A stretch of DNA of 64,000 bases from Shinella curvata (lineage in GTDB: Bacteria; Pseudomonadota; Alphaproteobacteria; Rhizobiales; Rhizobiaceae), in assembly GCF_022899935.1 (NCBI RefSeq), contig NZ_JALJCJ010000002.1:372001-436000 (forward strand). The letters are read 5' to 3'. The position numbers and the translations under genes were made by a program. Position 1 is the stretch's first letter, and the number at the start of each line of letters is the position of its first letter. Below the pieces are notes generated by a model that was given only the letters and a program-made list of their open reading frames with translations, searched no databases and had not been told where the DNA came from. Shown here one piece after another: positions 28,348 to 38,652 of the stretch.

Positions 28348-29838
28348 CTACTCGTCGAGATCCGCAAGAATCTCCGCCGCGCGGCCGACGCTGGTGTGGC
28401 GCACGTCCACGTCCTGGCGGCGGCCCGCGAAGAGTTCGGTCGCCATGATCTTTTCGGCGAGATCGGCCGGGAGCGAGAGCAGCACGCGCTGGTCGTCCTT
28501 GTGGATGCCGCCGAGTTCCGAGCGGCGGCCCGAGATCATGCCGCCGGCCACCGTGTTGTTGGTGTCGGGGTCGATCAGGATGAAGGCGCCGGTCGTGCGG
28601 TTCTGCTCGTAGGTGTCGAAGATCGCCTGTTCGTCGAAGGTGAGATGCACCTTGCCGATGGCGTTCATGCCGAGCTTGTCCGCCGAAGCCCATTTCGAGG
28701 TCTTCAGGTCGAGCTGGCTGATCGGATCGACGCTGACGCGCTGGCGGCGCGAGCCGCTCTTCAACCAGTAGCGTTTGCCGGGCTCGATGCCCTCGGGCTG
28801 GAGCGCCACGAGCTGGGCGTCGAAGCCGCGGCCGGTCATCGGCTGGCTGTCGATGGCGACGATCATGTCACCGCGCGACACGTCCACCTGACGGTCGAGC
28901 ACCAGCGTGATGGCGTCGCCGGCGACGGCGGCGTTGCGCACGAGATCGAAGGTGACGATCTTGGTGACGTTGGCGACCATGCCCGAGGGCAGGATGACGA
29001 CCGAGTCGCCCGGCTTCACCGAGCCGCCGGCAACCGTGCCCTGATAGCCGCGGAAGCTTTCACCGGGGCGCGAGACGCGCTGCACCGGCAGGCGGAAACC
29101 GACCGTCTGGTTGGAACGCGTGGTGGCCTTTTCCAGCGTCTCGACGAGCGTCGGGCCTTCATACCAGGGCATGGCGGCGCGGCCGTCATAGACGACGTTC
29201 TCGCCCTTCAGCGCCGACATCGGGATGGCGGTGATCTGCTTGACGCCGAGCGTCAGCGCGATCTCTCTGAATTCATGCGTGATCTGCTCGAAGCGGGCAC
29301 GGTCGTAGTTCGTCAGGTCGATCTTGTTGACGGCCAGCACGAACTGACGGATGCCCATCAGCGAGGCGATCGTGGCGTGGCGGCGGGTCTGTTCAAGAAT
29401 GCCGGCACGCGCATCGACGAGCAGCACGGCGAGGTCGGCCGTCGAGGCGCCGGTCGCCATGTTGCGGGTATATTGCTCGTGGCCGGGCGTATCGGCAACG
29501 ATGAACGAGCGGCGGTCCGTCGAGAAATAGCGGTAGGCGACATCGATCGTGATGCCCTGTTCACGCTCGGCCTGGAGACCGTCGAGCAGCAGGGCGAAAT
29601 CAGGTAGGCCGAGATCGTTCTGCTTGCCGGAACTGTCGCGCTCCAGCGTCGCGGCCTGGTCTTCCTTGACGGCCTTGGTGTCCCAGAGCAGGCGGCCGAT
29701 CAGCGTCGACTTGCCGTCGTCGACCGAGCCGCAGGTGATGAGACGAAGCGGGCGGGAGTCACGAATAGCCTTAGCCGTTTCGAGAGCCGGTTCTTCCACA
29801 GTGAAAACCTCGGCGGTTGCGGTGGCGGAAACGGTCAT
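28348..29838 (-). CDS. cysN: Sulfate adenylyltransferase subunit 1 (GTPase) CysN
   Basis: A 496-residue EF-Tu-like GTPase that activates CysD for making adenosine 5'-phosphosulfate. G-domain motifs: G1 GSVDDGKSTLIGRLLWD near residue 38, G3 DTPGHEQYTRNM near 116, G4 NKID near 172. Two beta-barrel domains follow, as in EF-Tu. The protein ends shortly after the second barrel (RAAEILADLDE), so there is no fused APS-kinase (CysC) domain, unlike NodQ and many rhizobial CysN/C proteins. It lies one base after cysD, in the order cysH-cysD-cysN, and ends the operon. The start is the ATG at 29838. Confidence 0.95.
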   Translation of the reverse strand: MTVSATATAEVFTVEEPALETAKAIRDSRPLRLITCGSVDDGKSTLIGRLLWDTKAVKEDQAATLERDSSGKQNDLGLPDFALLLDGLQAEREQGITIDVAYRYFSTDRRSFIVADTPGHEQYTRNMATGASTADLAVLLVDARAGILEQTRRHATIASLMGIRQFVLAVNKIDLTNYDRARFEQITHEFREIALTLGVKQITAIPMSALKGENVVYDGRAAMPWYEGPTLVETLEKATTRSNQTVGFRLPVQRVSRPGESFRGYQGTVAGGSVKPGDSVVILPSGMVANVTKIVTFDLVRNAAVAGDAITLVLDRQVDVSRGDMIVAIDSQPMTGRGFDAQLVALQPEGIEPGKRYWLKSGSRRQRVSVDPISQLDLKTSKWASADKLGMNAIGKVHLTFDEQAIFDTYEQNRTTGAFILIDPDTNNTVAGGMISGRRSELGGIHKDDQRVLLSLPADLAEKIMATELFAGRRQDVDVRHTSVGRAAEILADLDE

Positions 29839-29839
29839 C

Positions 29840-30793
29840 TCAGAAATACCCTTCGCGTTTCTTCTTTTCCATGGAGCCGGACTGATCGCGGTCGATCGCG
29901 CGGCCCTGGCGTTCGGAGACGGTGGCCGTCTCCAGCTCGGCGATGATGTCGTCGAGCGTCGTGGCGCTGGAGCGGATGGCGCCCGTCAGCGGGAAGCAGC
30001 CGAGCGTGCGGAAGCGGATGACGCCCTCCTGCTTGACCTCGCCGGGCAGCAATTCGAGACGCGGGTCCTCGGCAAGGATCATCATGCCGTCGCGTTCCAC
30101 ATAGGGACGCTTTTCCGCGAAATAGAGCGGTACGATCGGGATATCCTCCGCCTGGATGTAGCGCCAGATATCGACCTCGGTCCAGTTGGACAGCGGGAAG
30201 GCGCGCACGCTCTCGCCCTGGCGGATCATGCCGTTATAGACGTTCCACAGTTCCGGGCGCTGGTTGCGCGGGTCCCAGCGGTGGTCCGGCGTGCGGAAGG
30301 AGTAGATGCGCTCCTTGGCACGCGAGGCCTCTTCGTCGCGGCGCGCGCCGCCGAAGGCCGCATCATACTTGCCGGCGTCGAGCGCCTGGCGCAGCGCCTC
30401 GGTCTTCATGATGTCGGTATAGCGCGACGAACCGTGCGTGAAGGGCGTGATGTTTTCCGCCGCGCCGCGCGGGTTCTTGTGCTCGATCAGGTCGAGATCG
30501 TAGTCAGCGACCATCTTGTCGCGGAAGGCGATCATTTCGGCGAACTTCCAGCCCGTGTTGACATGCAGCAGCGGGAAGGGGACGCGGCCGGGATAGAAGG
30601 CCTTGCGCGCGAGATGCAGCAGGACGGAACTGTCCTTGCCGACGGAATAGAGCATGACGGGACGCTCGAACTCGGCAGCCACTTCACGGAAGATGTGGAT
30701 CGCTTCGTTTTCCAGCGCTTTCAGATGCGGATCGAGCGGCGGCTTGTGCGGTGCGTTCTGCTTCGCTTCCGCTTCGTGACGGGTATCGGACAT
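29840..30793 (-). CDS. cysD: Sulfate adenylyltransferase subunit 2 CysD
   Basis: A 317-residue enzyme of the PP-loop family that makes adenosine 5'-phosphosulfate from sulfate and ATP together with CysN. The PP-loop is [20 protein letters not shown] near residue 46; other conserved blocks are [36 protein letters not shown] and [14 protein letters not shown]. The start at ATG 30793 (MSDTRHEAE) is correct for the family; the same frame continues upstream only as an overlap with cysH. It lies 47 bp after cysH and is coupled to cysN. Confidence 0.95.
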   Translation of the reverse strand: MSDTRHEAEAKQNAPHKPPLDPHLKALENEAIHIFREVAAEFERPVMLYSVGKDSSVLLHLARKAFYPGRVPFPLLHVNTGWKFAEMIAFRDKMVADYDLDLIEHKNPRGAAENITPFTHGSSRYTDIMKTEALRQALDAGKYDAAFGGARRDEEASRAKERIYSFRTPDHRWDPRNQRPELWNVYNGMIRQGESVRAFPLSNWTEVDIWRYIQAEDIPIVPLYFAEKRPYVERDGMMILAEDPRLELLPGEVKQEGVIRFRTLGCFPLTGAIRSSATTLDDIIAELETATVSERQGRAIDRDQSGSMEKKKREGYF

Positions 30794-30840
30794 GTAAACT
30801 CTTAACTCCGGGTGGATCGCCTTGGGAGGGCTTGTTTGGA

Positions 30841-31587
30841 TCAGGCGGCGCTCGAGGCCGGGATGGGGGTGGCTTCGGGAACGTGCAGACCGCATTCGCG
30901 CTTCTCGTCGTTTTCCCACCACCAGCGGCCGGCCCGTTCGGGCTCGCCCGGCTTGATGGCGCGCGTACAGGGCTCGCAACCGATCGAGGGATAACCGCGG
31001 GCATGCATCGGGTTGATCGGCACGGCATGGTCGGCCACGTAGGCCTTGATGCGATCGATGTCCCAATCCACCAGCGGGTTGATCTTGATCAGGTTGCGCT
31101 CGGCGTCGAACTCCGCGAACGGCGTGTCGGCACGGTTGCCGGACTGGCCGCGGCGCAGACCGGTGATCCAGAAGGATGCCCCTTCGAGTGCGCGCGCAAG
31201 CGGCTTCAGCTTGCGCACGCCGCAACAGGCGTGACGGGCTTCGACGCTCTCGTAGAAGCCGTTGAGGCCGTATTGCGCGGCATAGGCGTCGATATCGTCC
31301 TGTGCCGGCACGTAGCGGGTGATGGTGATGCCGTACTGGCTCTCGGTCTCGTCGATGAGATCGACGGTCTCCTTGAACAGCCGGCCAGTCTCCAGCGTCA
31401 CCACGTCGATGGCGAGGCGCTCCGTGCCGATGGCGGCGGTGATCACCTGGTCCTCGATGCCGAGGCTGGTGGTGAAGACGGCGCGCCCCGCAAGCTCGGC
31501 CACGAGCGAAAGACGGGTCGCGAGGTCGAGATTAGCGAGCTTGTCATTGAGGGCCTGCGCGGTCCCGTTTCCGGTGAGAGCAGTCAT
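30841..31587 (-). CDS. cysH: Fe-S type adenylyl-sulfate (APS/PAPS) reductase CysH
   Basis: A 248-residue thioredoxin-dependent reductase that turns activated sulfate into sulfite. The PP-loop-like segment is [17 protein letters not shown]. It has the paired cysteines HACCGVRK and CEPC, the four ligands of the 4Fe-4S cluster that mark enzymes preferring APS over PAPS, and the catalytic cysteine in KRECGLH near the end. Lack of a CysC domain in the neighbouring CysN fits an APS-based route. First gene of cysHDN. An AAAGG ribosome site lies about a dozen bases before the ATG at 31587. The reductase is divergent from the RTX gene at 31853. Confidence 0.93.
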   Translation of the reverse strand: MTALTGNGTAQALNDKLANLDLATRLSLVAELAGRAVFTTSLGIEDQVITAAIGTERLAIDVVTLETGRLFKETVDLIDETESQYGITITRYVPAQDDIDAYAAQYGLNGFYESVEARHACCGVRKLKPLARALEGASFWITGLRRGQSGNRADTPFAEFDAERNLIKINPLVDWDIDRIKAYVADHAVPINPMHARGYPSIGCEPCTRAIKPGEPERAGRWWWENDEKRECGLHVPEATPIPASSAA

Positions 31588-31767
31588 TCTATTCCATGCC
31601 TTTGCGAGAAGTTGCCGGATTATCGCAGCCCCGTCTCCCGGAAGACAGCAAAACGGATTTCCAAACTTTCAGCGCAGGAGCAAATATCTCTCCATCCGGC
31701 GCTCGCCGCAGAAATCCTGACGCTTCCGATGCATCGAAAACTTCCCGAAAAAACACGCGAAAAAATC

Positions 31768-31796
31768 TTGACAGAAAAATTCAGATTTAATAGCTG
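31768..31796 (+). promoter_or_regulatory. Possible promoter with a RirA-type (TGA-N9-TCA) iron box
   Basis: A perfect TTGACA -35 (31768-31773) is followed after 17 bases by TAGCTG (31791-31796), a weak -10. TGA-N9-TCA, the core of the rhizobial iron-responsive operator bound by RirA, covers 31769-31783 and so overlaps the -35. The motif is short enough to occur by chance; control by iron is inference. Confidence 0.4.
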
Positions 31797-31852
31797 AGTT
31801 TGGTATTCAAGTTTATAGCGGGCGTGGGGCCCGCAGGGAAGGATTGGGCACT

Positions 31853-32980
31853 ATGGCTATCACGATCAATGTCAGCGACGCCAACAAAGACGGCAAGGGC
31901 ATCAACTTCGACGCCTATCTCGCGAAGTACGCCTCGACCTTCGTTCGTTCGGGTTACGGCGGCTTCAACAGCACCAATCCGATGGCGATGAGCGGCACGC
32001 AGTACTCGACCAACGATGCCAAGAAGTACGGCGTCGTGCTGACGTCGGGCAAGACGGCCTGGAACTACGACTTCATGACGCACAAGATCAGCGGCTCGCT
32101 CGACACCGTCGAGTTCGGCAACTCGATCGCTCTCAATGCCACCACCAGCAAGTTCACGCTCGTCTCCGACGTGAAGATCTCCGGCCTCAACGTGACTGAC
32201 AAGGCGCTCGGCGGCGAGATCCTGAGTGCTCTCATGGGCGGCAAGGCCACCGTGGAAGGTGCCACCGCCGGCCTGCTCAAGGTTCTGAACGCTTCGCCGG
32301 TCACCTTCAAGGGCAGCACGGGCTCGGATTCGTTCAGCGGTTTTGCCAAGGCTGACAAGATTTACGGCGGCGACGGCAACGACACGCTGAAGGGCGCCGG
32401 TGGTGCCGATACGCTGTCCGGCGGCAACGGCAACGACACGCTTCACGGCGATGCCGGCCATGACCTGCTGAGCGGCGGCGCCGGCAACGACAAGCTCTAC
32501 GGCGGCACGGGCGGCGACACGCTGAAGGGCGGCGCCGGCATCGACACGGCCGTCTACGCCAACGCGGCAAAGGGCGTAACGGCAAGCCTCGCCAAGTCGT
32601 CCATCAACACCGGCGAAGCCAAGGGCGACACCTACTCCTCGATCGAGAACCTGACCGGCAGCAAGTTCAACGACACGCTCGTCGGCAACAGCGGCAACAA
32701 CCGTTTGAGCGGTTTGCAGGGCGACGACACGCTGACCGGCGGCAAGGGTGCGGACGACTTCGTCTTCGCTAAGGGCTACGGCAAGGACACGATCACCGAC
32801 TTCCAGAACAATGTCGACGACATCGATCTGCGCACCTACAACTTCTCTTCGGTCGACAAGGTCCTGGACAAGGCCGTGCAGGTCGGCGATGACGTCCACA
32901 TCAACTTCACGAAGACGGACATCGTCGTCATCGAGGACTTCCAGCTGAAGGACCTCGATGCCCGCGACTTCCTGCTCTAA
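31853..32980 (+). CDS. HasA-like hemophore domain fused to RTX repeats, type I secreted
   Basis: A 375-residue protein started at ATG 31853 (AAGGA 10 bases upstream; a TTG at 31844 is less likely). Residues 1-148 align by eye with the Serratia heme-scavenging protein HasA: INFDAYLAKYASTF versus IHDYLGQWASTF, MSGTQYS versus LSGSQYA, GSLDTVEFGNSI versus GQLDSLSFGDGL, and DVKISGLNV versus DVSFGGLNL. Y72 and H77 fall at the heme-ligand Tyr75 and its partner His83; the His32 loop is shortened and lacks His. Residues about 150-300 are GGxGNDxLxG calcium repeats, and the tail ends in DFLL, as in type I export signals. HasA itself has no RTX repeats, so the fusion is unusual. Confidence 0.85.
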   Translation: MAITINVSDANKDGKGINFDAYLAKYASTFVRSGYGGFNSTNPMAMSGTQYSTNDAKKYGVVLTSGKTAWNYDFMTHKISGSLDTVEFGNSIALNATTSKFTLVSDVKISGLNVTDKALGGEILSALMGGKATVEGATAGLLKVLNASPVTFKGSTGSDSFSGFAKADKIYGGDGNDTLKGAGGADTLSGGNGNDTLHGDAGHDLLSGGAGNDKLYGGTGGDTLKGGAGIDTAVYANAAKGVTASLAKSSINTGEAKGDTYSSIENLTGSKFNDTLVGNSGNNRLSGLQGDDTLTGGKGADDFVFAKGYGKDTITDFQNNVDDIDLRTYNFSSVDKVLDKAVQVGDDVHINFTKTDIVVIEDFQLKDLDARDFLL

Positions 32981-33005
32981 GCAGTCTTGAGACGACCAGC
33001 ATACG

Positions 33006-33032
33006 AAAGGCCGGGGTATCCCCGGCCTTTTT
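33006..33032 (+). terminator. Rho-independent terminator after the hemophore-like gene
   Basis: Perfect AAAGGCCGGGG / CCCCGGCCTTT stem (33006-33016 with 33020-33030), TAT loop, then TT. Confidence 0.85.
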
Positions 33033-33045
33033 GCTTTGACGCCGG

Positions 33046-33318
33046 CTATCCGCCGATGCGTGCGGGCACGAGGCGGCCCCACTGCTCCTCCCAGAGATCG
33101 TGCGCATCGACCACGACCAGCCTGCGGGGATTGAGATCGCCCGAGATCATCTGCCGGGCACTGGCGAGCGCCTCCTCGACGGGCAATGGAATGGTATCGC
33201 GCGCCTGCGCGGGATCCGTGATGAAGGCGCACGGGCCGCCGACGCCATCGATGATGGTGACGACGAGGTCGGTTTCCTTGCTGATGTCGTGCTGTGAAAC
33301 CTTGTGGTAGACGGGCAT
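33046..33318 (-). CDS. Hypothetical protein (90 aa)
   Basis: A 90-residue soluble protein started at the ATG at 33318, which has CGGAGGAGCCC directly upstream. It begins MPVYHKVSQHDISKETDLVVTIIDGVGGPCAFITD, with LPVEEALASARQMISGDLNPRRLVVVDAHDLWEEQW after it; the alternating strand/helix pattern suggests a compact alpha/beta fold. I recall similar short rhizobial proteins of unknown role but cannot name a family. It lies downstream of betA on the same strand, 57 bp away, and could be co-transcribed with it. Confidence 0.7.
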   Translation of the reverse strand: MPVYHKVSQHDISKETDLVVTIIDGVGGPCAFITDPAQARDTIPLPVEEALASARQMISGDLNPRRLVVVDAHDLWEEQWGRLVPARIGG

Positions 33319-33374
33319 GGGCTCCTCCGGCAATGCCGGGCTAAACCCACGCCATCCTCAATGGTTCCAGATAT

Positions 33375-35027
33375 TTAGCGGTCGCTCACGGCGGCGCGCG
33401 GATTGGCCCACGGCTCCTGGTTGGAACGGGCGAGCGGTTGCCTGCCAAGGATGTGGTCCGCCGCCTTCTCGCCGGTCATGATCGATGGCGCGTTGAGGTT
33501 GCCATAGGTCACATGCGGGAAGATCGAACTGTCGGCGACCCGCAGGCCCTCGACGCCGATGACACGGGTTTCCGGATCGACCACCGCCATCGGGTCGCTT
33601 GCCGCACCCATGCGGCAGGTGCCGGAGGGGTGATAGGCGCTTTCCAGATGTTCGCGCAGGAAGGCATCGATCTGATCGTCCGTCTGCACCTTCTCGCCCG
33701 GCTGGATTTCCGGCCCGCGGAAATCGTCAAAAGCCTTCTGGCCGAAGATCTCGCGGGTGAGGCGCACGCAGTGGCGGAATTTGATCCAGTCTTCCTCGTG
33801 GCTCATATAGTTGAACTTGATGACCGGGTCGGCCATCGGATCGGCGGAGCGCAGGGTCACGTTGCCGCGCGACTTCGACAGGTTGTAGCCGACATGCACC
33901 TGGAAGCCGTGGCTCTTCGCCGCCGCCTTGCCGTCATAGGAAATGGCGACGGGCAGGAAGTGATACTGGATATCCGGCTGCTTCAGCCCCGGCGCGGAGC
34001 GCAGGAAGGCGCAGGCCTCGAACTGGTTGGAGGCGCCAAGCCCGCCCTTGGAGAGCAGCCATTGCGCGCCCGCCACGCCCTGCCAGAACCACGGCAGCCA
34101 GGAATAGAGCGAGACCGGCTTGGTGGAGACCTGCTGGAAGTAGAATTCCATATGGTCCTGCAGGTTGGCGCCGACACCCGGCCGGTCGACCTTTACCTCG
34201 ATGCCCATGTCCTTGAGGTGCTGCGCCGGGCCGATGCCGGAGAGCATCAGCAGTTTCGGCGAGTTGAAGGAGGAGGCCGAGACGATGACCTCCCTGTTGG
34301 CCCTGACCACCTCGATCTTGCCGCCGCGCTCGATCTCGACGCCGACGGCCCGGCCGTTCTCGATGACGATTTTTCGCGCAAAGCAGCGGACCAGCGAGAC
34401 GTTCGGCCGCTTCATGGCGGGGCGCAGATAGGCGTTCGCCGCCGACCAGCGCCGGCCGTTGTAGATCGTCTGCTCCATCAGGCCGAAACCTTCTTGCTTG
34501 GAGCCGTTGTAATCCTCCGTCGTCTCGAAACCGGCCTGCTGGCCCGCCTGGATGAAGGCGTGGAAGAGCGGGTTCGTCACGGGGCCGCGGCGCACATGCA
34601 GCGGACCGTTGGTGCCGCGCCAGCCAGCCTCGCCGCCCAGCGACGTCTCCAGCCGCTTGTAGTAGGGCAGCACGTCCGCATAGGCCCAGCCGCGCGCGCC
34701 AAGCTCTTCCCAGCGGTTGAAGTCCTCCGCATGGCCGCGCACATAGACGAGGCCGTTGATGGAGGATGATCCGCCGAGCACCTTGCCGCGCGGTGCCGTG
34801 ATGCGCCGGTTGTTGAGATGCGGCTCGGGCTCGGAGAGATAGCCCCAGTTATAGCGCTTCATGCTCATCGGCCAGGCAAGCGCCGCCGGCATCTGGATGA
34901 ACGGCCCAATATCCGAGCCGCCATATTCCAGCACCATGACCCTATGCTTGCCATCCTCCGAGAGACGATAGGCAATGGCTGATCCGGCCGAGCCGGAGCC
35001 GATGATGATGTAGTCTGCGTTCTGCAT
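33375..35027 (-). CDS. betA: Choline dehydrogenase BetA
   Basis: A 550-residue FAD enzyme of the GMC oxidoreductase family that oxidises choline to betaine aldehyde at the membrane. The FAD-binding motif [16 protein letters not shown] is at residues 7-22, the first GMC signature is [19 protein letters not shown] near 80, and the second, [17 protein letters not shown], near 255. The catalytic His is in [12 protein letters not shown] near 465, and the second active-site residue in [10 protein letters not shown]. The start at 35027 gives the normal BetA length. It is the last bet gene, but a 600-bp gap with an antisense gene separates it from betB, so it may need its own promoter. Confidence 0.95.
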   Translation of the reverse strand: MQNADYIIIGSGSAGSAIAYRLSEDGKHRVMVLEYGGSDIGPFIQMPAALAWPMSMKRYNWGYLSEPEPHLNNRRITAPRGKVLGGSSSINGLVYVRGHAEDFNRWEELGARGWAYADVLPYYKRLETSLGGEAGWRGTNGPLHVRRGPVTNPLFHAFIQAGQQAGFETTEDYNGSKQEGFGLMEQTIYNGRRWSAANAYLRPAMKRPNVSLVRCFARKIVIENGRAVGVEIERGGKIEVVRANREVIVSASSFNSPKLLMLSGIGPAQHLKDMGIEVKVDRPGVGANLQDHMEFYFQQVSTKPVSLYSWLPWFWQGVAGAQWLLSKGGLGASNQFEACAFLRSAPGLKQPDIQYHFLPVAISYDGKAAAKSHGFQVHVGYNLSKSRGNVTLRSADPMADPVIKFNYMSHEEDWIKFRHCVRLTREIFGQKAFDDFRGPEIQPGEKVQTDDQIDAFLREHLESAYHPSGTCRMGAASDPMAVVDPETRVIGVEGLRVADSSIFPHVTYGNLNAPSIMTGEKAADHILGRQPLARSNQEPWANPRAAVSDR

Positions 35028-35161
35028 GGTGGTGGCCCGCTTAAGCTTTGTTAGGCATGGTTGAGGTTTTCGATGCTGGGTGGCGCGTCTGGATTGAAAA
35101 TCGGAAGGCACGATACAACCTTTATTGTCGAGTTCATCTTTGAGGTTGCGCGTGCGGAGCG

Positions 35162-35524
35162 ATGAGTAAGAGTTTCCAGGAAAACCTGCTGCAGAAATTG
35201 AGCGCAGCCCAGCGAACACGCTTGGAAGCCGAGGCAGTGCGTAAGAAGAACACGCCGAGCCCCAAAATCGAAATATGGGGTGATTTTCGCCGTAGTTTTG
35301 TTTGGCAATTGAAGAGAGATGCCAGAGTGGCGGGATTGCTCTCGGTCGGTTTTCTTTGTGTGTGGGTCGGTTTTCTTTTGGCGAAAGTCTCGGCGGTTCT
35401 TGCTGTTTTGTGGTTGTCCGTGTGCGTTTTCATTGTCGTGTACGTTGCGCTTGCCATGTGCGATGCTGTTTTCAAGACGATGCGCACGATATACGGTCTC
35501 CTGACATTTCAGGACAGCAAATGA
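35162..35524 (+). CDS. Low-GC membrane protein of unknown function, antisense within the bet operon
   Basis: A 120-residue protein: a basic, Gln-rich N-terminus ([25 protein letters not shown]), then two transmembrane helices at about residues 57-72 and 77-100 ([40 protein letters not shown]). No family is recognised. By hand count, three 60-base lines inside it (35281-35460) are 47-52% GC, against about 72% in a sampled line of betA (34681-34740), so it looks acquired. It runs opposite to the bet genes and sits exactly where betB and betA are normally adjacent. No transposase or repeat is seen beside it. Confidence 0.65.
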   Translation: MSKSFQENLLQKLSAAQRTRLEAEAVRKKNTPSPKIEIWGDFRRSFVWQLKRDARVAGLLSVGFLCVWVGFLLAKVSAVLAVLWLSVCVFIVVYVALAMCDAVFKTMRTIYGLLTFQDSK

Positions 35525-35626
35525 CAGGCGAGCAAGCAACTCCGTGCGGGAGATGCCTTGTAATTTTTCGAAGATGCGCACCGCAGTCTTCAGTCATCAC
35601 GGATCCACTCACCGTAAGTTTAACAA

Positions 35627-37090
35627 TCAATACGGCGCCTCGACCTTGCCCATCGACACGTAGACCGTCTTCAGCTCCGAATAGTGCTCCAGCGCGGCCA
35701 ACGAGTTCTCGCGGCCGAAACCGGACTGCTTGGAGCCGCCGAAGGGGATTTCCACGGGAGCGAGGTTGTAGGTGTTGATCCACAGCGTGCCGGCTTCCAG
35801 CTGGTCGACGACGCGGTGGGCGCGGGTGATGTCGGAGGTGAAGACACCGCCGGAGAGGCCGAATTCGGTCGCGTTGCCGCGTTCGATCACTTCGTCTTCG
35901 CTATCGAAATCGAGCACGCACATGACCGGGCCGAAGATCTCTTCGCGCGCGATGGTCATATCGTCGGTGACCTCGGCGAAGACGGTCGGCTGGATGTAAT
36001 ATCCCTCAGCCGAAACGGCATTGGGAATGCCGCCGCCGGTCAGCAGCGTCGCGCCCTCCGCCTTGCCCTTTTCGATATACTCCATGACCTTGTCGCGCTG
36101 CGCCTTGGAAACCATCGGGCCGAGCTGGGTCGCCTCGTCCAGCGGATCGCCGATCACGATCTTCTCGGTGCGCTCCTTCAGGCGGGACAGGAACCTGTCC
36201 TTGATGCCCTTCTGCACGAAGACGCGGGTGCCGTTCGAGCAGACCTGGCCGGTCGAATAGAAGTTGCCGAGCATGGCGCCGCCGATGGCGCTTTCGAGAT
36301 CGGCATCGTCAAAGACGATGAGCGGCGACTTGCCGCCGAGTTCCATCGTGACATGCTTGAGATCGGAAGCCGCAGCCCCGGCGACCTTCTTGCCCGTCGG
36401 CACGGAGCCGGTCAGCGAGACCTTGGCGACGTCCTTGTGGTTGACGAGCAGAGGCCCCGTCGTGCGGTCGCCCTGGATGACATTGTAGAGGCCCTTCGGC
36501 AGGCCGGCCTCGACGAGGATCTCGGCGATCTTCAGCGCGCCGAGCGGCGTGTTTTCCGAGGGCTTGAAGACCATGGCATTGCCGCAGACCAGCGCCGGCG
36601 CGCCCTTCCAGCAGGCGATCTGCTGCGGATAGTTCCAGGCGCCGATGCCGACGCAGACACCGAGCGGCACGCGCTTGGTGAAGGCGAAATCCTGGCCGAG
36701 CGGGATGTAATCGCCGTTGAGGCCGGCCGCCGCGATACCGCCGAAGAATTCGAAGGCATCCGCACCCGAGGTCGGGTCGGCGATGATCGTCTCTTGGATC
36801 GGCTTGCCGGTGTCGAGCGTTTCGAGTTCGGAAAGCTCGCGGTTCCTCTCGCGCATGATCTCGGCGGCGCGCTTGAGGATGCGGCCGCGCGCCGTCGGGC
36901 TCATCGCCGCCCATTCCTTCTGGGCGCGCTTGGCGGACGCGATCGCCTTTTCCACGATGGCGGGCGTTGCCGCATGGAGCTTCGCGATCACCTCGCCGGT
37001 GGCGGGGTAGAGGCTCTCGAAGGGCGTGCCGGCGGTGTCTTCGACGTATTCGCCGTCGATGAAATGCGAGGCTTTGGGTTGGGCTCTCAT
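35627..37090 (-). CDS. betB: Betaine aldehyde dehydrogenase BetB
   Basis: A 487-residue NAD(P)-dependent aldehyde dehydrogenase that makes glycine betaine. Conserved blocks: [18 protein letters not shown] (coenzyme binding) near 157, [16 protein letters not shown] near 228, the catalytic glutamate in [17 protein letters not shown] near 252, and the catalytic cysteine in [12 protein letters not shown] near 286. Full length for BetB. It starts one base after the betC stop, so the two are coupled. Betaine is used in rhizobia both as osmoprotectant and, further degraded, as carbon and nitrogen source. Confidence 0.95.
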   Translation of the reverse strand: MRAQPKASHFIDGEYVEDTAGTPFESLYPATGEVIAKLHAATPAIVEKAIASAKRAQKEWAAMSPTARGRILKRAAEIMRERNRELSELETLDTGKPIQETIIADPTSGADAFEFFGGIAAAGLNGDYIPLGQDFAFTKRVPLGVCVGIGAWNYPQQIACWKGAPALVCGNAMVFKPSENTPLGALKIAEILVEAGLPKGLYNVIQGDRTTGPLLVNHKDVAKVSLTGSVPTGKKVAGAAASDLKHVTMELGGKSPLIVFDDADLESAIGGAMLGNFYSTGQVCSNGTRVFVQKGIKDRFLSRLKERTEKIVIGDPLDEATQLGPMVSKAQRDKVMEYIEKGKAEGATLLTGGGIPNAVSAEGYYIQPTVFAEVTDDMTIAREEIFGPVMCVLDFDSEDEVIERGNATEFGLSGGVFTSDITRAHRVVDQLEAGTLWINTYNLAPVEIPFGGSKQSGFGRENSLAALEHYSELKTVYVSMGKVEAPY

Positions 37091-37091
37091 C

Positions 37092-38621
37092 TTATTCTCC
37101 CCGCGGATAGCGTTTGGATTCCTCGAGATTGTCGAGGTTCATGTGGTTGCGCATGTAGCGTTCGGATGCCTTTTGCAGCGGCTGGTGATCCCACGGGTAG
37201 TAGGATCCGTTGCGCAGCGCCTCGTAGACCACCCAGCGCCGCGCCTGGCTTTCGCGCACGGCGGCGTCGAATTCGGCCATATCCCAGCGCGCCTCGCGCA
37301 TCTGCCGGAAGGCGGCGAGCGTCGCCTTGATGACCGTGTCTTCCGACGTGGCAAGGTTGTTGAGTTCGTGCGGATCGGCCTCAAGGTCGTAGAGCTGCTC
37401 AGGGTCGAGTTCGCAGTGAATGTATTTCCACTTGCCCTCGCGGATGCCGACGAGCGGCGCGTAGGAGGCTTCCGCCGCATATTCCATCAGCACGGGCGAG
37501 ATACGCTCCGCGCCGTTGATGATCGGCGCGAGGCTCTCGCCATCCGTCCAGGGCATCACCTCGTCCATGGAAATGCCGGCGAGATCGCAGAGCGTCGGCG
37601 TCACATCGAGATTGGAGGAGGGGGCGAGGTGCAGGCCGGGTGTCACGCCGGGACCGGCGATCATCAAAGGCACGCGGGCGGACCCTTCGAAAAAATTCAT
37701 CTTGAACCACAGGCCGCGCTCGCCGAGCATGTCGCCGTGGTCGGAGCAGAAGAAGATCAGCGTGTCATCCAGCATGCGCGTGCGCGTCAGCGTGTCGACA
37801 AGCTCGCCGACTTTCTCGTCGAGATAGGAGATATTGGCGAAATAGGCCTGGCGCGAGCGGCGCACATGCTCGCCGTTGATGGCGAACTTGGCATAGTCGC
37901 AGGAATGCAGGATGCGCGCGGAATGCGGATCCTGCTCGTCCAGCATGCCGACGTCGGGCAAGAGGTGCTCGCAGTCTTCGTAGAGATCCCAGAACTTCTT
38001 GCGCGCGACATAGGGATCGTGCGGGTGGGTGAAGGAGACGGTCACGCACCAGGGGCGGCGGTACTCGTCGTCATTGTCGCGCGAGAGCTGGTAGAGCTTC
38101 TGGTTGGCGAGGAAGGCGACCTCGTCGTCATATTCCATCTGGTTGGTGATCTCGGCGACACCCGCGCCCGTCACCGAGCCCATATTGTGATACCACCAGT
38201 CGATGCGCTCGCCCGGCTTGCGATAATCCGGCGTCCAGCCGAAATCGGCCGGGTAGATGTCGGTGGTCAGCCGCTCCTCGAAGCCATGCAGCTGGTCCGG
38301 CCCGACGAAATGCATCTTCCCCGACAGCGCCGTGTAATAGCCGGCGCGGCGCAGGTGGTGCGCGAAGGTCGGGATGGAGGAGACATATTCCGCCGCATTG
38401 TCATAGACCCGCGTGCGGCTCGGCAGCTGGCCGGCCATGAAGGAGGCGCGGGCCGGCGCGCAGAGCGGCGAGGACGTGTAGTTGTTGCGGAAGCGCGCCG
38501 AGCGGGCGGCGAGCGCCTTCATATGCGGCGCATGCAGCCAGTCCGCCGGCCCGTCGGGGAAAAACGTCCCGTTGAGCTGGTCGACCATGATGATCAGGAT
38601 ATTCGGCTTGCTGGCGGTCAC
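37092..38621 (-). CDS. betC: Choline-sulfatase BetC
   Basis: A 509-residue type I sulfatase that releases choline from choline-O-sulfate. It starts at GTG 38621 (AAGGACCTGTCC upstream; the reading frame is open farther, into betI). The N-terminal metal site is [12 protein letters not shown]; the formylglycine cysteine is C54 in the [11 protein letters not shown] sulfatase signature, the residue known to be modified in Sinorhizobium BetC. Downstream are SGKMHFVG, the [14 protein letters not shown] metal site and the C-terminal tail typical of choline-sulfatases. It lies between betI and betB in the betICBA order known from Sinorhizobium meliloti. Confidence 0.95.
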   Translation of the reverse strand: MTASKPNILIIMVDQLNGTFFPDGPADWLHAPHMKALAARSARFRNNYTSSPLCAPARASFMAGQLPSRTRVYDNAAEYVSSIPTFAHHLRRAGYYTALSGKMHFVGPDQLHGFEERLTTDIYPADFGWTPDYRKPGERIDWWYHNMGSVTGAGVAEITNQMEYDDEVAFLANQKLYQLSRDNDDEYRRPWCVTVSFTHPHDPYVARKKFWDLYEDCEHLLPDVGMLDEQDPHSARILHSCDYAKFAINGEHVRRSRQAYFANISYLDEKVGELVDTLTRTRMLDDTLIFFCSDHGDMLGERGLWFKMNFFEGSARVPLMIAGPGVTPGLHLAPSSNLDVTPTLCDLAGISMDEVMPWTDGESLAPIINGAERISPVLMEYAAEASYAPLVGIREGKWKYIHCELDPEQLYDLEADPHELNNLATSEDTVIKATLAAFRQMREARWDMAEFDAAVRESQARRWVVYEALRNGSYYPWDHQPLQKASERYMRNHMNLDNLEESKRYPRGE

Positions 38622-38652
38622 GGACAGGTCCTTGGAAAATGAAAAATCAGAT

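Noticed and set aside
28348-29838. CysN/C (NodQ-like) fusion
   Set aside because: The protein ends after the beta-barrel domains; no kinase P-loop follows, and the downstream space is a terminator.
35684-37330. A 548-codon plus-strand frame across betB
   Set aside because: Antisense shadow of a full-length aldehyde dehydrogenase with all catalytic residues.
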